Made by a program: the position numbers and the translations under genes. From the NCBI GenBank assembly GCA_934141475.1, contig CAKPCG010000008.1, forward strand, positions 1 to 52,506: a stretch of 52,506 nt of DNA, in the 5' to 3' direction. The notes under the pieces were generated by a model. That model searched no databases and had not been told where the DNA came from. It saw nothing but the letters and a program-made list of their open reading frames with translations. Source of the DNA: an uncultured Clostridia bacterium. Lineage in GTDB: Bacteria; Bacillota; Clostridia; TANB77; CAG-508. Positions 35,129 through 43,576 of this stretch are shown here, one piece after another (the stretch's first letter is position 1; the number at the start of each line of letters is the position of its first letter).

Positions 35129-35951
35129 CTCTTATTTCCTCTGCTGGAATTAAATTATAATCATACATTACTTTTGAGTGATTATCTAATATTAATTCTT
35201 TTTTTATTTCTTTTTTAGTTTCTTTATCGGTTATTATTCTATATACTTTGCTATTTCTATAAAAAATACCATCATTATCTTTTGCGTAATGATTGTCTTC
35301 TTCTATAATTTTGTATTTTTTATTTAAAGGTACTGTACTTCTTATTTCTCCATATAACATTGTATCATCTAACCACACTCGTATTTGCACAGAATTTTCT
35401 GTTGTATTTTTAAATCTGTAATCTAGTGCTTTATAACTAATTGATGTTCCTGTTCCAAAAGGTACTCTTCTTTTTTCATCCGGAAATAATGCATCTGAAT
35501 GATGATGTAATTCAGTTACTTCAAGTGGAGTATGTAGTACTAGCCAGTGTATCATATTGGCCATTTGGCATAGTCCTCCACCAACTCCTTTTTTCATTTG
35601 GCTATTGCTTATTACTAACCCTTCTTTGTAGCCTTTTGCTTTTGTCGCATTTCCAACTAAATTCCAAAATGAAAACTCTTCTCCTGGATTTATAATAATT
35701 CCATCTATTTTTTTACTTGCAAGCTGTAAATTTATTATTTTATTTTTTTGTAAATCCATATCTACGCCATGTAATTTGCGAAGTAGTATTTTTGTATCTC
35801 CTTTCCAGATATATTCTAAATTTTCTTTGTTTATTTTTTTTGCAAATTTTTTTCCTGCTTTTAAGTCTTTTATGTCTTTCTTTTTTGCTTCTTTAAATAA
35901 AGATATTTTATAACATATTGGTCCATATTCACAAAATAATTTTCTTTTCAT
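35118..35951 (-). CDS. VanW family protein
   Basis: A 277-residue protein with the VanW-domain motifs 'INPGEEFSFWNLVGNATKAKGY', 'GGGLCQMANMIHWLVLHT' and 'LHHHSDALFPDEKRRVPFGTG'. VanW proteins accompany some glycopeptide-resistance operons but their reaction is unknown; the pattern resembles a cell-wall-binding enzyme. The gene is followed by dltA- and dltC-like genes with overlap, so a joint role in cell-wall aminoacylation or peptide handling is likely. AAGGGG precedes the ATG. Confidence 0.85.
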   Translation of the reverse strand: MKRKLFCEYGPICYKISLFKEAKKKDIKDLKAGKKFAKKINKENLEYIWKGDTKILLRKLHGVDMDLQKNKIINLQLASKKIDGIIINPGEEFSFWNLVGNATKAKGYKEGLVISNSQMKKGVGGGLCQMANMIHWLVLHTPLEVTELHHHSDALFPDEKRRVPFGTGTSISYKALDYRFKNTTENSVQIRVWLDDTMLYGEIRSTVPLNKKYKIIEEDNHYAKDNDGIFYRNSKVYRIITDKETKKEIKKELILDNHSKVMYDYNLIPAEEIRDVK

Positions 35952-36059
35952 TTTTTCCCCTTTTTTTCTTTTTTCGACATTTTTAAATTTATTCTAACAT
36001 ATAATATAATTTTGTCAAATAAATGGACTAAAAAAAGAGTTATTAGTTTCAAGTTTAAA

Positions 36060-36089
36060 TTGACAAAAATATAAGTATTATCATATAAT
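36060..36089 (+). promoter_or_regulatory. Promoter of asd
   Basis: TTGACA at 36060-36065, an 18-base spacer, TATAAT at 36084-36089. Confidence 0.72.
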
Positions 36090-36129
36090 TACTATTATAA
36101 AATCTCTTTATTTGAAAGGAGTATGTGTT

Positions 36130-37119
36130 ATGAATAATAAAGTTTATAAATTAGCTATTGTTGGTGCAACAGGTTTAGTTGGAAGAACTGCATTAAAAGT
36201 TTTAGAGGAAAAGAATTTACCAAACTTTTCTTATAAATTATTTTGTTCTAAAAAATCAGCAGGAAGCACAATTAAGTTTATGGGAAAAGATTATTTAACT
36301 TATGAACTTACTGAAAATTCATTTGACGAAGGTTTTGATTTTGCTATTTTTTCTGCTGGTGGTGATACCTCTAAAAAATATGCCCCAATTGCAGCTAAAA
36401 AAGGATGTATTGTAATAGATAACAGTAGTGCATTTAGAATGGATGAAGATGTTCCTCTTGTTGTTCCAGAGGTTAATCCAGAATGTATAAAATTAAATAA
36501 AGGAATTATTGCAAACCCTAATTGTTCTACTATTCAAGCTGTTGTTTTATTAAAACCTCTTGATGATAAATATAAAATCAAAAGAATTGTATATTCAACT
36601 TACCAAGCCGTTTCTGGAGCAGGTAAAAATGGTTTGGAAGATCTTTTAACTAAATCTTCTTATGAGAATTTAAAAAAGTTTTCTCACCCAATTTACAATA
36701 ACTGCCTACCACATATTGATGTTTTTATGGATGATGGTTATACAAAAGAAGAACATAAAATGATTAATGAAACGAGAAAAATACTTGGAAATCCAAATTT
36801 AAAAATTACTGCAACAACTGTAAGAGTTCCTGTAGAAAACTGCCATGGCGAATCTATTAATATTGAATTTGAAAATGATTTTGATTTAGATGATGTTAAA
36901 TTATTATTAAAAAATTCTCCTGGTATTACATTATATGATAATCCAAAAGAAAATATCTACCCTATTGCAACAGTTGCGAGCGGAAAAGATGAAGTTTATG
37001 TTGGTAGAATTAGAAGAGATTTTAGCCAAGATAATACATTAAATATTTGGTGTGTTGCAGATAATATTAGAAAAGGTGCTGCTTCAAATGCAATTCAAAT
37101 TATGGAGAAACTTTTGTAA
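36130..37119 (+). CDS. asd: Aspartate-semialdehyde dehydrogenase
   Basis: A 329-residue NADP-dependent enzyme converting L-aspartyl phosphate to the semialdehyde in the Lys/Met/Thr and diaminopimelate pathway. The NADP loop 'AIVGATGLVGRTAL' and the catalytic Cys in 'IANPNCSTIQ' are clear, with 'TYQAVSGAGKNG' and the substrate-binding 'RVPVENCHGES'. I start it at 36130, where AAAGGAG lies nine bases upstream; an ATG six codons earlier contains that site. Confidence 0.96.
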   Translation: MNNKVYKLAIVGATGLVGRTALKVLEEKNLPNFSYKLFCSKKSAGSTIKFMGKDYLTYELTENSFDEGFDFAIFSAGGDTSKKYAPIAAKKGCIVIDNSSAFRMDEDVPLVVPEVNPECIKLNKGIIANPNCSTIQAVVLLKPLDDKYKIKRIVYSTYQAVSGAGKNGLEDLLTKSSYENLKKFSHPIYNNCLPHIDVFMDDGYTKEEHKMINETRKILGNPNLKITATTVRVPVENCHGESINIEFENDFDLDDVKLLLKNSPGITLYDNPKENIYPIATVASGKDEVYVGRIRRDFSQDNTLNIWCVADNIRKGAASNAIQIMEKLL

Positions 37120-37224
37120 TAAAAATGTAATACAAAAGTAATATAAAAGTTATCTTTTTTTGCAAAATTTGGAGTATAATATATGTGTATTTTTATGAGA
37201 AAATATTGAAAGGAACTAACTTTT

Positions 37225-38304
37225 ATGAACATAGAAAAAGACTTAGTAAAAGATGGAATTATAGTTACAGAAAAAGTTGATACAGATGTAATTTTAAATA
37301 TTACTCAAAGTATTTCAAAAAAAATCGTTTCTACTTTTCCTAATTTTAACTTAAATGCTGATGAAATTTTTTCTAAATTATTTAGCTTAAATATGTATAA
37401 AGCAAATATGCCTGAAGGAATGGCTGAAGCTAATTATTGTTATAAAAATTCTTCTATATATTTTAATTCTCATATTGCAAATGAGGATTTAGAAGAGTTT
37501 GCTATTCACGAATGTTTACATTTTTTACAAGAAGTTAAAGATGAAAATGATAATATTTTAAAAATGGGATTGTCTACTTATCATAAACACAGGGTTGTTG
37601 GTACTGGTCTTAACGAGGCTGCTGTACAATATATTTCTGCTAAAATAATTGGGGTTGAACCTGATTTTGAAAAATATTATGATATAAATATTTTTACACC
37701 AAGTCCTTCATATTACCCAATTGAATGTGCTTTACTTAATGAACTTATTTTTTTAATTGGTGAAGACACTCTATTTAAAAGTACATATTTTTCATCTGAT
37801 GACTTTAAGGATGCTATAATTCAAAGTACTTCTAAAAGAACATTTAATAAAATACAATTATCATTTGATAAAATCTTGAAATATGAGGAGCATATAATTG
37901 TTTTAAATAATAAACTTTTAGAAAGTAATGGAAATGCAGATAATATTCAAAATTCAGTTTCTAAATATAGAGAAAAAATTAAAAAAACTTTTATTAATTG
38001 CCAAAATCTTATTATTACTGAATTTTTTAATAAAGAATTTAAATATGTTGATAATCTCCAAAAAGTAGAAGATTTTAGAAAGCGTTTAACAAAATTTGAT
38101 AAATATGTAGGCAAAATTTCTGGTTATAGTTTTTACGAAAATTATTTTATTGAAATGATGAATAAATTAGAGCATAAATCTAATATGATAGAAAATGGTG
38201 GTGTAGAAACTTCTTTAGTTACTCAAAATAATTTTGTAATTAAGTTTTTTAATAAACTTTCTTCATTTTTTACTTTTAAATCTTTTGGAGAAAGCAAAAA
38301 ATAG
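37225..38304 (+). CDS. Putative zinc metallopeptidase of unknown family (HExxH)
   Basis: A 359-residue soluble protein. 'FAIHECLHFLQE' around residue 95 is an H-E-x-x-H zinc motif, and 'TGLNEAAVQYISA' about 35 residues later supplies a plausible third ligand Glu, as in gluzincins. The C-terminal half is helical with coiled-coil character. No signal peptide. I do not recognise a named family. GAAAGGA precedes the ATG, and a TATAAT at 37175-37180 may be its -10 box. It ends at a strong terminator. Confidence 0.65.
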   Translation: MNIEKDLVKDGIIVTEKVDTDVILNITQSISKKIVSTFPNFNLNADEIFSKLFSLNMYKANMPEGMAEANYCYKNSSIYFNSHIANEDLEEFAIHECLHFLQEVKDENDNILKMGLSTYHKHRVVGTGLNEAAVQYISAKIIGVEPDFEKYYDINIFTPSPSYYPIECALLNELIFLIGEDTLFKSTYFSSDDFKDAIIQSTSKRTFNKIQLSFDKILKYEEHIIVLNNKLLESNGNADNIQNSVSKYREKIKKTFINCQNLIITEFFNKEFKYVDNLQKVEDFRKRLTKFDKYVGKISGYSFYENYFIEMMNKLEHKSNMIENGGVETSLVTQNNFVIKFFNKLSSFFTFKSFGESKK

Positions 38305-38323
38305 TCATGTTTAATTTAAAATG

Positions 38324-38363
38324 AACCCAAATTATTAAACTTTTTTATTTAATAATTTGGGTT
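38324..38363. terminator. Bidirectional terminator between the metallopeptidase-like gene and ybeY
   Basis: A 16-bp perfect stem (38324-38339 with 38348-38363) with T-rich flanks on both strands between convergent genes. Confidence 0.8.
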
Positions 38364-38386
38364 TATTTTAATCTACATGGCTATTT

Positions 38387-38866
38387 TTATTTACTTTCTC
38401 TAGTTATTCCAAGTTTTTCTAGTACATATTCTTCTTTTGGTCTCATAATGACTTTGTCTTCTTCTTTTATGTGATCATATCCCATTAAGTGATAAAAACT
38501 ATGTACTACCATATAGCTAAGTTCTCTTTCAAAACTATGTCCGTATTCTACAGCTTGTTTTTTCACTTGTTCTATTGATATTACCATATCTCCTAATATG
38601 TCATTATATTCCCATTTGCTTTCTTTTATCATTTCGTCTAGTTCTTCTTTTTCAAACATTGGAAATGATAATACATCGGTTTCTTTGTCTATATTTCTAT
38701 ATTCTTTGTTTAGTTTTCTTATGTTTTCTGGATTTGTAAGTGTTATACTTACTAATAGTTTTTCATCTGGTAAATTTTCTACATTAAAACATTCTTCTAA
38801 TACTTTAGAAATTGTTTTTTCATATTCACTATTTTCTTCTATATCCAAAAATTCTATTTTATACAC
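38387..38866 (-). CDS. ybeY: Endoribonuclease YbeY
   Basis: A 159-residue metal-dependent RNase that matures 16S rRNA and takes part in ribosome quality control. The zinc motif H-x3-H-x5-H is visible in 'VHSFYHLMGYDH', and 'TDVLSFP' is the conserved central motif. The start codon is GTG and overlaps the upstream TAG by one base (TAGTG). A ribosome site GGAGG lies 11 bases upstream within the previous gene, showing coupling. Confidence 0.95.
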   Translation of the reverse strand: MYKIEFLDIEENSEYEKTISKVLEECFNVENLPDEKLLVSITLTNPENIRKLNKEYRNIDKETDVLSFPMFEKEELDEMIKESKWEYNDILGDMVISIEQVKKQAVEYGHSFERELSYMVVHSFYHLMGYDHIKEEDKVIMRPKEEYVLEKLGITRESK

Positions 38867-40077
38867 TAATTATAAACCTCCGTTTTTTGTTTTTTGTAAC
38901 TTCCACAAGATACACATTTTTGAATTTCTCTCATAACTCCATAATCTACTAATTTTCTTTTGTAATATTTTTCTAGTTTTGAATAATCAAATTTTTCTTG
39001 TTGCAATTTTTTTATATCATCTTTCATAAATAGTACTTCTTTTTGTTTTACATATTCTATAAAATCTACATCTTTAAGTTTGCATATTGTTTGATATTTG
39101 TTCCAGAATTTTTTGAATTCATCTCTTTGGCTCATGTTCTCCCAATATACTTTTGTTGATAATAATTTTATATTATAATCTTCAATTAGACTCATTAGCA
39201 TGTTAAATGCTTTTTCTCTTTTTGTTGCTATTTTGGTATCTTGCACTAGACATCTTGCGTCTTTAAGTAGTTTATTATAACATTGTTCTGCAACTGTAAG
39301 TGGCAAGCTATGTGTAAATAGTTTTCTACTTATTCCAAGTAATAACATATTTTTTTCTATATTGTCTCTTTGGTCTAATTTTCCTACCTCAAAAGCTTCG
39401 TAATTTTGATATTCTTTTTCGATTTCTTCAAATTTTCTTTTTTCTTGTTTTTTGTTTTCTTCTATTTTTAATGATAGTATATTTTCTATATATTCTTTTA
39501 ATGTACTAAATATTTTTAAATATACTAGTTCTTTTGTAGCATCATATCTTTGGCTTGAATCTGCTAATTTTATTGAATAGTTTTTTAATATTCCTTTATA
39601 TAGCCAATCCATTTTTTGAATGTAGAATTTATTATATTTTTCTTGTATTTTTTCTTTTCCAGAATCTTTTACATGTTCATAATCTAATTCTATCAAAAAT
39701 TTTTGTTTTCTGAATTTATATTCCACATATTCGTTTTCTTTTAATGATATTACTCCATAGTATTTTGATAAAGCATTTTTTTCGAACTCTGTTGCAGTAT
39801 TATTTTTTACTTTTTTATATATTGAATCCATTACATATTTATCTAGTGTTTCTAAATAGGCTTCATAACTTTCATCATATTTTTTTTCGTAATTTTCTTT
39901 GTCTTCCTCCTCTAAATTATAATGTTCAAACGCTTTTATCATGGAATTTCTTTTTACTGTGATTAACATTCCATTAATACCTAATTTTGTTGGTATTAAT
40001 ATTTTAGAAATTGTGTTTGTAAGTTTGTTTAAAAACGATTTATTTGCTCCTGTTATTTTTAAACTTGTGTCTTCCAT
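38866..40077 (-). CDS. Helical protein of unknown function upstream of ybeY
   Basis: A 403-residue highly charged helical protein I do not recognise. It has no signal peptide or membrane segment; a Lys/Glu-rich coiled-coil-like region lies near residues 205-235 ('KIEENKKQEKRKFEEIEKEY'). The C-terminus has 'CVSCGSYKK', a possible half zinc ribbon. In many Firmicutes phoH separates yqfD from ybeY, and this gene occupies that place with no P-loop visible. The start at 40077 has GGAAG six bases upstream; the earlier ATG (40083) overlaps the ribosome site. Confidence 0.6.
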   Translation of the reverse strand: MEDTSLKITGANKSFLNKLTNTISKILIPTKLGINGMLITVKRNSMIKAFEHYNLEEEDKENYEKKYDESYEAYLETLDKYVMDSIYKKVKNNTATEFEKNALSKYYGVISLKENEYVEYKFRKQKFLIELDYEHVKDSGKEKIQEKYNKFYIQKMDWLYKGILKNYSIKLADSSQRYDATKELVYLKIFSTLKEYIENILSLKIEENKKQEKRKFEEIEKEYQNYEAFEVGKLDQRDNIEKNMLLLGISRKLFTHSLPLTVAEQCYNKLLKDARCLVQDTKIATKREKAFNMLMSLIEDYNIKLLSTKVYWENMSQRDEFKKFWNKYQTICKLKDVDFIEYVKQKEVLFMKDDIKKLQQEKFDYSKLEKYYKRKLVDYGVMREIQKCVSCGSYKKQKTEVYN

Positions 40078-40167
40078 GTGCATCTTCCTTTCTTAATGTT
40101 TTTTCTGTTGTTCATTATCCAAATTTTTCCATTTGAATGTTGCTAAAACTATTCTATACCAAAAGAA

Positions 40168-40200
40168 AAAAAATATCAATATAAACTATTGATATTTTTT
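40168..40200 (-). terminator. Terminator of the pdaA-yqfC-yqfD operon
   Basis: A 14-bp perfect stem (40168-40181 with 40187-40200) just after the yqfD stop, followed on the minus strand by further T residues. Confidence 0.78.
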
Positions 40201-40206
40201 ATTTTT

Positions 40207-41389
40207 TTATTCTATTTTTTGATTTTCACCTATATTTTCTAAAACATTATATTTAACAGTTACAATTGCTGTTTCATTATATTCTTCTATTTGTACATCT
40301 TTGTCTATTATTTCTTCTTTATTTTTTATGTTTTCTTCTATTTTAGGGCTTAATTCATCTTCACACATCTTTTTTATTTCTTCTGCTGTAAAAGTTTTAT
40401 TTTGGACATTTTGTTCTTTTAAAGTTATTTTGGTAATTGTTATTGGTAAATATATATTTCCAAAAATTTTTAATTTGTTTTCTTCTTTTTGTACTTCATA
40501 TGTATCAAATTTAGTTAGATTTTTATATAGCTTTATATTTAAATTATTTAATGTTATTTCATATCTTTTTTCTTCCCTTCCAGTAAAATTATATATTTTT
40601 TGATTATATTCCATTGCTTTTGATTCCTCGTAGCAAATAACTGCATATACTTCTCCTAGACTATGTACATATCTGTTTTCTGTATATTTGCCTTCCATGT
40701 ATCCTGCAATTAAAACATCTCCTTTTTGTACAAAGTCTCCAACTTTTACTACAGCTGTACCATTTTGAGCTGTTATTTTTTTTATTGTTCCTGATTTTTT
40801 CGCAATTATATTACAATAATCCGAATTTTTTACTAGTTCTGGTGACTTATCTGCTTTTACTATATTTACCTTTACATTTGTTCCTTCTATGTCTATTCCG
40901 TACCCATGCTATGTCATCTCTTTTAAGCCTTAATTCATTTATAATCTTTTCTGTATCTATTTCTTTTTTTAGTATTCCTTTTTTTATTCCTAATTCTGAT
41001 ATATCTTTTTCTATATTTTCTAATTGATAATTATCTTTTACTGAAATTTCTACATTCCATACATATTTAGAACTTATAATAATCGAAATAATGCTTATTG
41101 CTAAAAAGATAACAAAGATTTTTCTTTTTTTGTATTTATTTAATAAAAATGGTACTCCCTTCTTTTTTAAAATTTTCACTTTGCAATTTGTTTTTCTTGT
41201 AATTTCGCTTAGTTTTTTAAAGTCTCCTATACCTATATTTAAATATAATTTTACTCCCTTTTCTCTTTTCAAATTCCAAATTAAAATTTTCTTATTTGTA
41301 CATATGTTTATAAATCTTTCTATATAGTACCCTTCAACTTCTATTCTTACATAACCTAAAAGTAATCTTAATAATAACTTTATATACAT
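40207..41389 (-). CDS. yqfD: Sporulation protein YqfD, split by a +1 shift at CGG
   Basis: YqfD is a membrane protein of the SigE regulon with a role in sporulation. The first frame (163 codons from 41389) runs 'MYIKLLLRLLLGYVRIEVEG' through a membrane helix to 'DDIAWV'; CGG at 40898-40900 follows. The +1 frame continues 'GIDIEGTNVKVNIVKAD', 'CNIIAKKSGTIKKI', 'NGTAVVKVGDFVQKGDVL', typical of the YqfD C-terminal domain, ending at 40207. Joined, the protein has 393 residues, the expected length. Without the shift both halves are stubs. GGAGG precedes the ATG. Confidence 0.87.
40898..40900 (-). other. Putative +1 frameshift site (CGG) in yqfD
   Basis: Minus-strand codons TGG GTA CGG AAT in the upstream frame; downstream frame GGA ATA GAC. 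Skipping the C (complement of 40900) restores the full YqfD protein. Confidence 0.78.
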
Positions 41390-41406
41390 ATGTCCTCCTA
41401 AAATAT

Positions 41407-41682
41407 TTAGTTATCTATTGTTCTTTCTAATTCAATTGATTCTATTTTTCCGTTTATTTTAATATTGTCTTCTGTCATTTTTTCTAGTTTTAAATTTATC
41501 CCGTGAATATTTACTATTCCAATATATGTGTTTACTCTTACAAAATATTCTTCATATTCTAATATTCCCTTGTAATTTTCTATTATCATTTCTTCAAAAC
41601 CTGTTATAATAAAATTTGGGATATTACTATATATTTCTTTTGGTATTTCTAAAATATCATTAAATCGGCGCTTTTTTTTCAT
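41407..41682 (-). CDS. yqfC: Sporulation protein YqfC
   Basis: A 91-residue protein matching YqfC: 'DILEIPKEIYSNIPNFIITG' and 'VNTYIGIVNIHGINLKLEKM'. It is located directly upstream of yqfD, its usual partner, with a gap of 17 bases. The only in-frame start is ATG 41682; the GGAGGAG sequence lies about 24 bases upstream, too far for a normal ribosome site, so initiation may be weak or coupled to the upstream gene. Confidence 0.85.
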   Translation of the reverse strand: MKKKRRFNDILEIPKEIYSNIPNFIITGFEEMIIENYKGILEYEEYFVRVNTYIGIVNIHGINLKLEKMTEDNIKINGKIESIELERTIDN

Positions 41683-41719
41683 ACTAGGTTGTTAGAAATT
41701 TTACTTCTAAACTCCTCCT

Positions 41720-42609
41720 TTACCTAAATTCATCTAAACTTTTTATTTCAAATCCTTCTTTTCTAATTTCATCTACCATATCTGCCATTATTTCTGAATT
41801 TGTTTTAGATGTTGCATGTAATAACATTATTTCTCCATTATGAAGATTAGATATTATTTTTTTCATTGCTTCGTCTTTTGCTGGTTGTTTGTCATCTATC
41901 CAATCTACATAGGCAAAACTCCACATTACTGTTTTAAATCCTAAGTTTTCTGTTAGGCTTAAAGTTCTTTCGCTATATTCTCCTTTTGGTGGTCTCATAT
42001 ATTTCATTTCATATCCAAATTTTTCGTATACAGCTTGATTTAAATCCATTAGTTCTTTTTTTATTTCGTCATCAGATATTTCTGGCATGCTTTTATGATT
42101 AACTGTATGGTTTCCAACAATATGACCTTCATCTATCATTCTTTTAACTAAATCATTTGCTGTATTTAAATAATGGGCTGTAATAAAAAATGTTGCTTTT
42201 ACATTTTTTTCTTTTAAATCATCTAAAATTTTTGCTGTATAACCTGCTTCGTAGCCTAAATCAAATGTTAAATATATGTTTTTATCGTCATTGTTTCCCA
42301 TTGCTATTCCATTATATTTCTCAATTAAATTTTTGTTTTCTGTTCCTAAATCTGGCTGAGTATGATTGTCATTTCTTTTTATTCCCCATCCTATTTTTTT
42401 GTTACTTAAAGTACTTGTTGTAGCTACTGTTTGTTTAGTATCTTCTGGATTTATTACAACTGATAATGTTCCTATTAGCAAAACCAAACATATTGCGATA
42501 ATTATTCTTGATGCTTTTCTATTTAACTTTTGTATTGGATTAATTCCGTAACTTTTTAGATTCAATCTTTTTCTTAGTTCCGCTCGTTTTTTGTCGTTTT
42601 ATATAACAT
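41720..42609 (-). CDS. pdaA: PdaA-like polysaccharide deacetylase, with two CGG +1 shifts
   Basis: A NodB-fold de-N-acetylase close to PdaA, which makes muramic delta-lactam in spore cortex. Motifs: 'YLTFDLGYEAGYTAKIL', 'ATFFITAHYL', 'HIVGNHTVNHKSMP' (zinc His pair), 'MRPPKGEYSERTL', 'MWSFAYVDW' and 'IMLLHATS'. The only good start, ATG 42609 with AAAGGAGAG six bases upstream, is in a different frame: it meets CGG at 42580-42582, goes +1, then meets a second CGG at 42546-42548, goes +1 again, and enters the conserved frame at 'GINPIQ'. The 295-residue product has a basic tail and one membrane helix. Without shifts the only alternative is a TTG with no ribosome site. Confidence 0.85.
42546..42548 (-). 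other. Second putative +1 frameshift site (CGG) in pdaA-like gene
   Basis: After the first shift the frame reads AAG TTA CGG AAT TAA. Skipping the C (complement of 42548) gives GGA ATT AAT CCA, the frame of the conserved protein. Confidence 0.78.
42580..42582 (-). other. First putative +1 frameshift site (CGG) in pdaA-like gene
   Basis: From ATG 42609 codons read to AAC GAG CGG AAC TAA. Skipping the C (complement of 42582) gives GGA ACT AAG and continues 11 codons to the second CGG. Confidence 0.78.
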
Positions 42610-42786
42610 AATAATCTCTCCTTTAGCTTTTTTATAATTTTATGTTTATATCTTTAGATTATTACTTTTATTATAATTTCTTATTTTTATAATCTAAAAT
42701 CATCTATTTATTTCATTTTTACATATTGCTTTCAATTTTATACACCATTAGTAGTTCATATATCTATAAAATTATGTCAACATGGA

Positions 42787-42815
42787 TTGACTTATTTTTT
42801 ATTCTGAATTATCAT
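42787..42815 (+). promoter_or_regulatory. Promoter of the agrA-agrC operon
   Basis: TTGACT at 42787-42792, a 17-base spacer, TATCAT at 42810-42815, about 40 bases before agrA. I see no obvious AgrA-type direct repeat upstream. Confidence 0.68.
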
Positions 42816-42856
42816 TAATGGTAGACGACAAATTTTATTTATGAGAGGTGATATCT

Positions 42857-43576
42857 ATGTTAAATTTTGTTATATGTGATGATAATGAAAACGTCTTAAA
42901 TAAATTGTCACATATGTTCGAATCTGTATTTATGAAACATGACTTAAAAGCACAAATAGCTTTTAAAACAACCAACACTACTCAACTATTATCCTATGTA
43001 AACGAAAATCCCACAGATGTACTTGTATTGGATATCAATTTAAACTCTAAGCTAAATGGTATAGAAATTGCAAATAAACTCAGAAAAGCTCATAAAAAAT
43101 GCTATATTATTTTTACTACTGCTCATAGCGAATTTGTATTTCTTGCCTTTAAGTGCAAAACATTTGATTTTTTGTGTAAACCTATTGCTAAAGAAAGATT
43201 AGAAGAAACTGTATTAAGATTATTTGAAGACATAAAAAATAACTCTTCTAATAAAAACTACATAAGATTAGATAATAAGAACACAATTATTGATGGAAAT
43301 GAGGTTAAGTACATAAAACGTGAGGGTATGAAAGTTATTTTCTGCACTAACTCCCGTAATTATGAAATTTATAGTTCATTTGCTAAACTTCAAGAATTAC
43401 TACCCAAAAACTTTTTAAGATGTCATAAATCTTTTATAGTAAATATTAACAATATTGTTAAACTTGAACCAGCCGCCAACTTGGTTTATTTTAAGGATAA
43501 TGATTTTTGTAACATCGGACCTAAATATAAAAGTGATTTTGTGAAGGGAGTGAATTTAAATGGAAACCTTACATAG
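42857..43576 (+). CDS. agrA: LytTR-family response regulator, AgrA-like
   Basis: A 239-residue regulator. The receiver domain has the acidic pocket ('ICDDNE') and phospho-acceptor Asp in 'VLVLDINLNSKLNG'; the C-terminal LytTR DNA-binding domain has 'YIKREGMKVIF', 'FLRCHKSFIVNINNI'. It should be phosphorylated by the AgrC-like kinase encoded next and control target promoters, likely including the agr locus. I start it at 42857 (GAGAGGTGAT upstream); an upstream in-frame GTG overlaps that site. The end overlaps agrC by 17 bases. Confidence 0.9.
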   Translation: MLNFVICDDNENVLNKLSHMFESVFMKHDLKAQIAFKTTNTTQLLSYVNENPTDVLVLDINLNSKLNGIEIANKLRKAHKKCYIIFTTAHSEFVFLAFKCKTFDFLCKPIAKERLEETVLRLFEDIKNNSSNKNYIRLDNKNTIIDGNEVKYIKREGMKVIFCTNSRNYEIYSSFAKLQELLPKNFLRCHKSFIVNINNIVKLEPAANLVYFKDNDFCNIGPKYKSDFVKGVNLNGNLT

